64,000 bases of DNA. Source: Minicystis rosea (GTDB taxonomy: Bacteria > Myxococcota_A > Polyangia > Polyangiales > Polyangiaceae). The position numbers were made by a program, and so were the translations under genes. Shown piece by piece: positions 7,091 through 16,103 of this stretch (the stretch's first letter is position 1; each line of letters opens with the position of its first letter). Under the pieces are notes generated by a model. The model did not search any database. It was not told where the DNA came from and saw nothing but the letters and a program-made list of their open reading frames with translations. Where the stretch lies: contig CP016211.1 in assembly GCA_001931535.1 (NCBI GenBank), forward strand, positions 15,453,501-15,517,500, written 5' to 3'.

Positions 7091-9070
7091 TTACTTCCGA
7101 TAGGGTGGCGAGTAGCCCTTCTTGCGGAAGGCGTTGGCTTCGAAGAAGGCGCTGACGAGGGCGAGTCGGTCTTGGGCGTCGGGGGTGACGTCGAAGATGT
7201 TTTGCGTCTCGCCGGGATCCTTGGCGAGATCGTAGAGCTCGGCGGTGTGGTTCCGGTTGTTGCGGATGATCTTCAGGTTGTCGTCGAAGATGTAGGCCTG
7301 GATCAAGCGGCCCGAGTCGGCGGCGATGGGACGCGTCAGCTTGTCGGGCTCGCCGCGCAGGAGGCGCACCAGGCTCTCGCCCATGAAGGCGGCGGGGGCG
7401 GCGTGGCCGAAGAGCTCGAGGATGGTGGGGCCGAGATCGAGCAGCGTCACCGGCACGTCCACCGCTCGCGGTTGGAACATGGGCCCGTTCACGAGGAGCG
7501 GCACGCGGAGCAGCTCTTCGTACAGCGTGGTGGCGTGGAAGCGTTGGCCGTGCTCGCCGAAGGCTTCGCCGTGATCGGCGGAGACGATGAGCACCGAGCG
7601 CTTGGCGAAGGGCTCGCTCGCGAGGACCTTGCGGATCTCGGCGAGGCTCTTGTCGATGAGCGCGACCTCGCGCACGTAGCAATCGTACGGCTGACAGTCG
7701 GTGCCGCCGCGCGTGTAGGGCGCGTGCGCGTCGACGAAGTGGGCGTAGAGCAGGAGCGGGCGCTCGTCGTTCGCGGCCTTCTGGAGGCGCGCCACGATGC
7801 GCTCGGTCACCGTCGCGGCGAGCGGGCTGGGCTCGCCTTTGGGGCGCTTCGAGATGGGCCGATCCTCCATGAAGCCCCGCACCGTGCCGTGCATCGAGTT
7901 GACCTCGGGGAGCGTCGGCATCGTCACGGTGGTCACCCCGCCGTCGCGCAGGATCTCGGGGAAGCGCACGGAGGTGTCCTCGGTCGACCACGCGTGCTTG
8001 GCCGTACCGCCGGACCAATAGACCTGCGAGTAGTACTTGCCGGTGAAGAGCCCCGTGACGACGGGCACCGTCTGCGCACCGGGGGAACGCGCCTTGGTGA
8101 AGCGCACGCTCTCTTCGCGGAGCGCCTTGAAGGTCGGGAGATCGGCGTCGTGCTTGCCTGACATGATCACGTCGGCGCGGAGCGCGTCGATGGTGATCAG
8201 CACGACCACGCCGTCGGGCGGAAGGACGGTGGGCGTGCGCGTGGGCACGTCCGGCATCCCCGCGCGTGCCGCGAACCAAGCGCGCTGCTCGGGGGGAACG
8301 CGCGCAGCCCGCGCCTTCGCGGTGTGGAGCCGCGACGCGAAGGGCGCGAGCACCGAGCCCGTGGCTCGCAGCATGTCGGAGACGATCGCGTTCGGCACCG
8401 GCACCACGACCGTGGCCGCGGCCACCGCGCCCATCGCGATCATTCCGATGCGCGCGCGGCGCGACGACGGCGCGCGGATCCCCGCGAGACCGACGGCCGT
8501 GATCGCGCCCGCGATGAGCGCGAGGGTCAGATGAATGCCGGGATAGTCGTGCTCGAGCACGAACGGGTTCGCGGCGCCGATCACGAGGCCGAGCGCGACC
8601 GCCGGAATGCGCGTGAAGCGTCGGGTGAGCCAGCGCAGCAGCATGATCACCACGGTGACGATCACCGCCACCGCCGCGACCAGCACGGGCACCAGCGTGG
8701 CCGTGTGCTTCTCGGAGATCTTCTCGGCGAGGCCGCCGAAATCCTCCGGGAGCGCGAAGGCCGCGGCGAGCGCCGCAGCGCCGAGCACGCCCACGATCAC
8801 CGGGAGCTTCCGCCGCTCGCTCGCGCGCTGCCACAGCGCCACGAGCCCCGCGAGCACCGCGCCGCAACCGAGGAGCTGCAGCGCGGAGATCAGGAGGTGC
8901 AGCGCCCGCACCCCGCGAAACCCAGCCGACGACGGGAGCAGCATCGCGCTCGCGAGATCGGCTTCGATGGCCACGAGCGCGAACGCCGCGAGGACGGCGG
9001 CCGGCGGGGACGACGCGGGAGGCGAGGGAGGCTTTTCGTTCGCAGAGGTCACGGTGACGGCTCCGCTCAT
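7091..9070 (-). CDS. Membrane-anchored sulfatase-fold enzyme (alkaline phosphatase superfamily)
   Basis: The protein has 659 residues. The first 240 or so hold about six hydrophobic segments. The C-terminal half is a sulfatase/phosphodiesterase domain facing the periplasm. Metal-binding signatures are visible: ITIDALRAD near residue 294 and SADHGEAFGEHG near 498, with a late ELYDLAKDPGE motif typical of arylsulfatase-like proteins. The expected CxPxR formylglycine motif is absent. The equivalent region reads SPGAQTVPVVTGLFTG (about residue 330), which suggests a Thr or Ser nucleophile as in LtaS and phosphoethanolamine transferases. It may therefore transfer or remove a phospho-group on a lipid or glycan rather than a sulfate. 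It is transcribed alone, toward the repeat region. Confidence 0.75.
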   Translation of the reverse strand: MSGAVTVTSANEKPPSPPASSPPAAVLAAFALVAIEADLASAMLLPSSAGFRGVRALHLLISALQLLGCGAVLAGLVALWQRASERRKLPVIVGVLGAAALAAAFALPEDFGGLAEKISEKHTATLVPVLVAAVAVIVTVVIMLLRWLTRRFTRIPAVALGLVIGAANPFVLEHDYPGIHLTLALIAGAITAVGLAGIRAPSSRRARIGMIAMGAVAAATVVVPVPNAIVSDMLRATGSVLAPFASRLHTAKARAARVPPEQRAWFAARAGMPDVPTRTPTVLPPDGVVVLITIDALRADVIMSGKHDADLPTFKALREESVRFTKARSPGAQTVPVVTGLFTGKYYSQVYWSGGTAKHAWSTEDTSVRFPEILRDGGVTTVTMPTLPEVNSMHGTVRGFMEDRPISKRPKGEPSPLAATVTERIVARLQKAANDERPLLLYAHFVDAHAPYTRGGTDCQPYDCYVREVALIDKSLAEIRKVLASEPFAKRSVLIVSADHGEAFGEHGQRFHATTLYEELLRVPLLVNGPMFQPRAVDVPVTLLDLGPTILELFGHAAPAAFMGESLVRLLRGEPDKLTRPIAADSGRLIQAYIFDDNLKIIRNNRNHTAELYDLAKDPGETQNIFDVTPDAQDRLALVSAFFEANAFRKKGYSPPYRK

Positions 9071-9313
9071 AACATCACCGTGGGCGACGCGGTACGTTCG
9101 CCGCCGGCCTGGCCGCAGGTGTACCTTGCTTTTCGGTCATGCACGGCGCGGTGACGCCGGCCCACGGGCATCGCGAAACAGCGGGGGCGGGTACGGCGGA
9201 GAGGCCGCGCGCGACGTGCCTTTGGCTCAGAGTGCGATTTGCGACCGGCGCATCCAGCCTGGCTGCGGGGCTGCTCGCGATCCCATCGTGATCGACAGCC
9301 CCTCAGGGCTTGC

Positions 9314-10387
9314 TCAATTGCGCACGCAGTCGTCGAGCTTGATGGGCTCACCCAAGTCCACGACTTCCATGTCGGTCACGTTGATCCCAGCCATGCTGTT
9401 CTCGTCCACGCCGACCTCGGACCACTTGTGCGTGGTGAACTGATCGTTCATCGCGGTGAGCGGCACGCGGCCGCCGTCCGCAAGGATCATCCCGTAGCGC
9501 TGCATGGCCCGCGCGATCACGCGCGCACCGTCGGAGGGCAGGCTCTCCAGCGGGAAGTCCTGGCGGAGACGGAAGCGCACGCCGTAGGGCGGCGCGCTCG
9601 GGCCGCCCTTGAGCGCGTCCGAAGCGTGGGTCGCCGGCCAGACGTAAACGCCTTTGCGAATGCGGTTGTTGGGAAGGATGAAGCGAATGGCGTGATCGAT
9701 GGAGCCCTTGGCCACCTCGTCGGCGGTGAACACCATCGCCGAGACGGGGAATCCGCCGGCGTCCGCCGACGTGCAGCCCTGGCCGCGGCCGGCGTCGTAC
9801 GACTTGTTCAGATCCCACACCACCGCGCAGCCGCCGGCGAAGCCCGAACCGTTGATGTTGGCCCGCCACATCTCATAGAGCTTGTTGGTCGGCCGGTGGA
9901 CGACGAGGAGGTGGCAATCGCCATCCGTCGTGCACTCGTATCCACTCTCGTCCTCCAGCGTGCCGCCCGAAGGCACGGGGAAGGGGATGTTGTCGCAGTC
10001 GGGGCTGTAGAACTCCTCCGTCGGCGTGAAGCTCTGGAACGGCGTGGAGTCGTCGGCCTCGAGCAGCTTGATGCCGAACTCGATCCGCATCTGCTGCGTG
10101 CCCCAACCACCGTGATCGTTGAGCCAACCGATGATTTCATCGGAGGAATCGCTCTTCGACGCGCTCGAGACCTCTTTGGTCCAGGGCTGGGGCGCCGAGA
10201 AGAGACCATCGCTCGAAGCCTGGGCGCCCTCTCCCTCGGTCACGGCCGTGGCAGCGGAGCCGCCGTGGCCGATCGCGCCCTCGCTCGCTTCGTCGCTCGA
10301 AACGCAGCCGGAGAGGGCTGCGCACGTGAGGGCCGAGAAGGCGAGGAGTCGGGGAGAGAGAATGTTTCGCTCGAAAGGATTCGACAT
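9314..10387 (-). CDS. Unrecognised secreted lipoprotein
   Basis: The protein has 357 residues. A signal peptide ends in a lipobox (LSGC near residue 28), followed by an acidic Ser/Gly/Ala linker to about residue 75. The globular part contains HLLVVHRPTNKLYEMWRA, a Gly-rich GSGFAGGCAVVWDLNK and a MVFTADEV strand. It has several Cys that could form disulfides in the periplasm. This pattern resembles secreted hypothetical proteins with a beta-sandwich or propeller core that I cannot name. It is a single gene, with a 26-bp shared repeat just after its 3' end (9266-9294). Confidence 0.55.
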   Translation of the reverse strand: MSNPFERNILSPRLLAFSALTCAALSGCVSSDEASEGAIGHGGSAATAVTEGEGAQASSDGLFSAPQPWTKEVSSASKSDSSDEIIGWLNDHGGWGTQQMRIEFGIKLLEADDSTPFQSFTPTEEFYSPDCDNIPFPVPSGGTLEDESGYECTTDGDCHLLVVHRPTNKLYEMWRANINGSGFAGGCAVVWDLNKSYDAGRGQGCTSADAGGFPVSAMVFTADEVAKGSIDHAIRFILPNNRIRKGVYVWPATHASDALKGGPSAPPYGVRFRLRQDFPLESLPSDGARVIARAMQRYGMILADGGRVPLTAMNDQFTTHKWSEVGVDENSMAGINVTDMEVVDLGEPIKLDDCVRN

Positions 10388-11024
10388 CTACGGGGATTAG
10401 GCTGCTCGACTGGGTCGGTCAACGACCGTATGGGCCGTCAGGTGTTTTCCGATGGGGAGGTCAGGAGTCCTCTGTCATCTGCTGGACAATTCGAGTGTCC
10501 GCGTGGCCAGCAATGGGGATCACCGCTCCTTCGCGTGGGCCGCCTTGCCGAGCCCGAGCACCGTCGTTGGGCGTGCTCTGCGCTGTCGCGGTCGCGCGCC
10601 CGACCTGCCTCCGCGAAATGGATGTTTGCTCGCTCGAAATGGCGATTCGGATCACCGAGATCGCTGACGAAGCCCCCGAATTGCCGGCCTTCGAGCCTCG
10701 GCCCACGGCGCCTCCGAAGAGCCCTTCTTCGAGGGCCGAATCGGCGCGCGGGCCCCTTGGTCGAGGTCGCCTCCTCGATTCGACATCACCGCGCCGCGCA
10801 GATCGGTTTGGCCCCGGCTTCATCGCTTCTCGTCACCGCGGAGACCGCGAAGAGCGGGAAGGCCACGGTGCTCCTGCGGGCCATCTCGCGGGGCTGGATT
10901 GCGCAGCCGACGCACGCCGGGGCTCGCAGTGTCAGGCGCCCAGCGCGCGAAGGGCCCTCGAGGTTGCGCCCGCCGCGCCGCTTTCTATGATGCGCGCCCT
11001 CGCCGCTTTTTCCTTGGAGGGCTC
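10388..11024. other. 637-bp gene-free stretch, nothing convincing
   Basis: Several frames are open on both strands, but none has a ribosome site, family-like residues or myxobacterial third-position GC bias. One frame around 10800-10890 has a faint nucleotide-binding-like pattern (LLVTAETAKSGKATVLLRAI) that could be the trace of a dead ATPase gene. This is too weak to call. The region precedes the esterase lipoprotein gene and must contain its promoter; I see no clear -35/-10 pair. Confidence 0.4.
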
Positions 11025-12347
11025 ATGTCGATTCGATTCGCCGCTCGCTCGCTCGTCCTCGCGCCCGTGCTGGCCGCGCTGCTCTCCGCGTGCGGATCGG
11101 ACGAGCTCGGCCACGGCGATCCCTCGTCGGGATCGGGCGGCACGCCGCTCACCGCTTCTTCTTCGAGCGCAACCGGCGGCAGCGCGCCCGACACGAGCAG
11201 CGCGAGCAGCGGCGGTACCGGGGGCGCGATGCCGCTCCCGAGCGTCGATTCCATCCTCGCCGAGCTCCGCGCGAACCGAGATCAAGCGCTCGCCGCCCAC
11301 GCCGCGGACACCGGCTGGCCCGTCCCGGTCGACGGCGGTCACCTCTTCGTCTCCACGGATCTCTCGCTCACCAAGCTCGCCGGCGATCACGACGATTGGG
11401 CCGGCACCTCGATGACGCCGGACCAAGGGTTCGCGTGGGTCGTGATCGCGGTGCCCAAGGACGATCACTACAAGCTCACCGACGGATCCAAATTCGTCGC
11501 CGACCCTTGGGCGCGCTCGGTCGACTACGATCAATATGGAGAGATCAGCATCGTCGACGCGGTCTCTGCCCATCTCGATCGGCATTTCTCGGTCGGTGAC
11601 GCGCACCTCGCGCCGCGCACGGTCCGCGTCTGGGTGCCGAAGGGGCCTGTCTCCCGCGTCCTCTACGTGCACGACGGACAGAACCTCTTCGACCCCAATG
11701 CCCCTTGGGGCGGCTGGCATCTCCAGGACACGGCCGCGGACGGGATGCTCCTCGTCGGCATCGACAACACCTCGGCGCGCTTCGACGAATACACCCACGT
11801 TCAAGACGACATCGACGAGAGTGGCAATCTCGTCGGCGGCAAGGGCGATGATTACGCCGACTTTCTCCAAAACACCGTGCGACCGCTGGTGAAGAAGCGT
11901 TATGGCGAGATGGGGCCCATCGGCGTCATGGGCTCTTCGCTCGGTGGTCTCATCAGCTTGGAGATCGCTTATCGATACCCCGCCGATTACGCCTTTGCAG
12001 CCAGCCTCTCGGGGACGATGGGGTGGGGGAGCCTCGGCTCCGCGGTGCACAATCAGACGATGATTCAGCGCTACGAGGCCAAGGGCCACCAGGCGCCGAT
12101 CCTCTACATCGACTCCGGCGGCTACGGCACCACCTGCGCCGACAGCGACGGCGACGGGACGAACGACGACGATTCCAACGCCGGCGACAACTATTGCGAG
12201 AACGTGCAGCTCCGCGACGTCCTCCACGACATCGGCTACGTCGACGGCAAGGATCTCCACTACTGGCACGAGGACGGCGCGCAGCACAACGAGGCTGCCT
12301 GGGCCGCGCGCGTCTACCGGCCGCTGTCGATCTTCGCGGGGCTGTAG
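11025..12347 (+). CDS. Lipoprotein esterase, enterochelin-esterase/esterase-D type alpha/beta hydrolase
   Basis: The protein has 440 residues. The start is ATG 11025, preceded by TTGGAGG at 11014-11020. The signal ends at LLSACGS and is followed by a Ser/Gly/Thr tether to about residue 70. An N-terminal beta-domain like that of Fes-type esterases (starch-binding-like, FAWVVIAVPKDDHYKL) precedes an alpha/beta hydrolase domain with VLYVHDGQNLF, the nucleophile elbow GSSLGG, and a late His in DGAQHNEAAW. A DSDGDGTNDDDSNAGDN insertion after the YIDSGG strand looks like a calcium-binding thrombospondin type-3 loop. A surface-attached carboxylesterase or deacylase is the best guess; the substrate is unknown. 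It is followed by the palindromic element at 12403. Confidence 0.75.
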   Translation: MSIRFAARSLVLAPVLAALLSACGSDELGHGDPSSGSGGTPLTASSSSATGGSAPDTSSASSGGTGGAMPLPSVDSILAELRANRDQALAAHAADTGWPVPVDGGHLFVSTDLSLTKLAGDHDDWAGTSMTPDQGFAWVVIAVPKDDHYKLTDGSKFVADPWARSVDYDQYGEISIVDAVSAHLDRHFSVGDAHLAPRTVRVWVPKGPVSRVLYVHDGQNLFDPNAPWGGWHLQDTAADGMLLVGIDNTSARFDEYTHVQDDIDESGNLVGGKGDDYADFLQNTVRPLVKKRYGEMGPIGVMGSSLGGLISLEIAYRYPADYAFAASLSGTMGWGSLGSAVHNQTMIQRYEAKGHQAPILYIDSGGYGTTCADSDGDGTNDDDSNAGDNYCENVQLRDVLHDIGYVDGKDLHYWHEDGAQHNEAAWAARVYRPLSIFAGL

Positions 12348-12402
12348 TCTGGATCAGGAGCGCTCGAGAGGAGGGGTTGTGAACGAGCCCTCCTCGGCTC
12401 GA

Positions 12403-12524
12403 GATGTGACCGAGAAAGCGTCGCGAGCGCCGCGCGGGTAGGGAGGCCGACCGAGGAATCCTCTGCGATTTTGAGGGAGGCCGACCGACGCCGCGCGGCG
12501 CGCAGCAGCTTCATCGGTCACATC
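12403..12524. repeat. Structured palindromic element, copy 1
   Basis: This 122-bp element sits between convergent genes, one base from the stop codon of the dehydrogenase gene. Nested pairings are: outer stem 12403-12413 with 12514-12524 (11 bp), AAGC at 12416-12419 with GCTT at 12508-12511, second stem 12427-12437 with 12491-12501 (11 bp), and GAGGCCGA at 12443-12450 facing an identical GAGGCCGA at 12477-12484, whose GGCC cores are self-complementary. The apical part holds GAGGAATCCTC and GCGATTTTGAGG. A second copy at 50492-50607 keeps this plan with changed but still paired bases. Confidence 0.8.
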
Positions 12525-12525
12525 T

Positions 12526-13305
12526 TCAGCGCGGTTTGGGCTTGGCGAAGGGCGACGCGCGTTCGTGGCCGGCGATGTCGGCGAAGTAGCTCGTGGCCAT
12601 GCCGGCGAGGTGCGGCGCGGTGTAGACGTCGGGCGCGCGGGTGCGGATCGTCTCGAGGATGACTTGGGCGACCTCGTCGGCGGTTTGCGCGCCCGGCATG
12701 GCGCGGGAATCGGGCCCGCCGTGGAGCGCGGTCACGCCGAACTCGGTGGCCACCGGACCGGGCAGCACGAGGCTCACGGCGATGTCCGGATAGGCGGCGG
12801 CGAGCTCCACGCGGAGGTTCGCGGTGATGGCGTTGAGCGCGTGCTTGGCCGCGCTGTAGGCCGAGCGGAAGGGCACGTAAGGCACGCGCCCGAGCATCGA
12901 GGAGACGTTGATGATGTGGCCCGTGCCGCGCGCCTTGAAGTGCGGAAGGATGGCCTGCACCCCGTAGAGCGCGCTCTTCACGTTGTCGCGGATCATGATG
13001 TCGATGTCGTCGTCGGTGAGCTCCGACGCCGGCCGCGAGATGCCGCGCCCCGCGTTGTTGATCCACACGTCGACCCGGCCGAAGCGCGTGATCGCGGCCT
13101 GCGCCAGCGTGTCGACCTGGGCGCGCACGGTGACGTCGGTCGGCACCGCGAACGCCTCGGGCCCGCTCGCCGCGGCGACCGCGCGGAGCTCCTTGTCGCG
13201 CCGCGCGGCCAGCGTGAGGTGCGCCCCGGCCGCGCCGGCCTGCTTGGCGAACGCGGCGCCGATGCCCGCGCTCGCGCCCGTGATCACGATGACGCTGTCC
13301 TTCAT
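12526..13305 (-). CDS. Short-chain dehydrogenase/reductase (classical SDR)
   Basis: The protein has 259 residues from ATG 13305. A longer reading is open upstream, but it adds 31 basic residues before the Rossmann fold and is not typical. The cofactor motif TGASAGIG is near residue 10, the structural NNAG near 88, and the catalytic Ser-Tyr-Lys set is seen as NVSSMLGR, then YSAAKHA. The basic AARR pair after beta-2 favours NADP(H). The substrate is not evident. The last 15 residues are Pro/Lys-rich. It is transcribed away from the kinase gene upstream, with about 200 bp between them. Confidence 0.85.
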   Translation of the reverse strand: MKDSVIVITGASAGIGAAFAKQAGAAGAHLTLAARRDKELRAVAAASGPEAFAVPTDVTVRAQVDTLAQAAITRFGRVDVWINNAGRGISRPASELTDDDIDIMIRDNVKSALYGVQAILPHFKARGTGHIINVSSMLGRVPYVPFRSAYSAAKHALNAITANLRVELAAAYPDIAVSLVLPGPVATEFGVTALHGGPDSRAMPGAQTADEVAQVILETIRTRAPDVYTAPHLAGMATSYFADIAGHERASPFAKPKPR

Positions 13306-13503
13306 ATGTGAAGCTTCGCACGCCGCGCGCCGGACCGCGAAGCGAAGCTGCGCGCGCGACGGATGACCGTGCCCGCCGCGCTTCGCGACGCGACGCACGC
13401 AAGATCCGAAGCGAAACGCCCTGGAAGCGTCGGGTGAATCGCGGGCTCAGCCCTGCACGACGATGAAGAGCAGCGCGGGGGCGCGAGCGGCCCGCCGTGC
13501 GAA

Positions 13504-15147
<1,644 letters not shown>

Positions 15148-15390
15148 GCGTGCCGGGCAGAGTAGCCGTCGCCTCCCGGCCACTCAAGAGCGCGTTCGGT
15201 TGGTACGGAAATGAACCGCGACACCGTGGGCGCGTGCGCCCGAGCGCGCGCGCACGCGATCCGCTCCCAGCGTCATGGCTCGGTGGGGAGCCGCGCGCGG
15301 GGCGTTTGGAAGCGGCGTTTGGAGGCGTGGTTCGAGCGGAGGGGGACGCGGCCCCGACCGGTTGCGGCGGGGCCGGCGTCCGAGGCGGGA

Positions 15391-15657
15391 CTACTTGCGG
15401 AGGTTCAGCTTGGCGATCAGCGAGCGGTAGCGCTCGATGTCGGTGCGCTTCAAGTAGTCGAGCTGGCGGCGGCGCTGGCTGACGAGCTTGAGGAGACCAC
15501 GGCGCGAGTGGTGGTCCTTCTTGTGCGTCTTGAAGTGCTCCGTGAGGTAGGTGATCCGCTCGCTGAGGAGCGCGATCTGCACCTCGGGGGAGCCGGTGTC
15601 GCCCTCGCCGCGGGCGTGCTTCGCGATGATGTCGGCCTTCTGCGTGGGATGAAGCAT
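15391..15657 (-). CDS. rpsO: 30S ribosomal protein S15
   Basis: The protein has 88 residues, the normal S15 length. It carries the family signatures GDTGSPEVQIALLSERI, HFKTHKKDHHSRRGLL and the C-terminal RRRQLDYLKRTDIERY. S15 binds 16S rRNA early in assembly of the small-subunit platform. It reads away from pnp, whereas in most bacteria rpsO and pnp are tandem and co-transcribed. A sigma-70-like promoter is visible upstream at 15790-15817, giving a leader of about 125 nt that has several strong hairpins and could hold the S15 autoregulatory site. Confidence 0.97.
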   Translation of the reverse strand: MLHPTQKADIIAKHARGEGDTGSPEVQIALLSERITYLTEHFKTHKKDHHSRRGLLKLVSQRRRQLDYLKRTDIERYRSLIAKLNLRK

Positions 15658-16103
15658 CGTGATGACCTCGAGTCCGGCAAATGTCAGCTCGCGCTGCCGA
15701 GCGCGGCCTTGCCGGGCTGACGCCTGGTAGCGAGGAGGGGCCCGAAGCGGCCCCGGCCCGCACGGCCAGGCCCTGATTAGGGGGGCGGGAGTATACGCAG
15801 GGCGGCAATCTGGTCAACCGTCACGAGAGCCGCAGCGCACGGGAGATTTTGGTGGCGGGGCCGCCACGAACGCTCTACAGATGTGCACCCCACGAATTTC
15901 CGTGGGGATTTTCCGGGCGCGCGCCGCGCGTCTTCATCTTCGCTCTCTGCGCACGAGCCGTAGGAGCGAGCCGCCGAGCGAGCTTTACCTCATCGCTCGC
16001 GCTCGCGCTCAGAGACCGAGGAAGAAGCGCCGCCTCGCGCTCCGGCGTTGTGGTCGCACGCAGCGGCCCCCGCTCTTTCGAGCGGGACCTGGAGCAGCCA
16101 AGC
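15658..16103. other. Divergent control region between rpsO and pnp
   Basis: This 446-bp region carries no gene. On the minus strand the rpsO leader contains GGGGCC/GGCCCC and GCTCG/CGAGC hairpins and its promoter. On the plus strand about 280 bp lie between that promoter and the pnp start. That part is GC-rich with purine-rich blocks near the 3' end and no obvious -35/-10 pair. A palindrome-like CCCCACGAA, TTTCCGTGGGG occurs near 15890-15906. Confidence 0.5.
15790..15817 (-). promoter_or_regulatory. Sigma-70-like promoter for rpsO
   Basis: Read on the minus strand, TTGACC (15817-15812) and TATACT (15795-15790) are separated by 16 bp. Both match the vegetative consensus closely, which is rare in this GC-rich window. 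Transcription would start near 15783, about 125 nt before the rpsO start codon. Confidence 0.75.

Noticed and set aside
10800..10990. Faint nucleotide-binding-like pattern in the gap before the esterase gene
   Set aside because: The pattern lacks a proper P-loop (no GxxxxGK[ST]), has no start with ribosome site and spans only about 40 residues. A dead ATPase gene is possible but cannot be supported.
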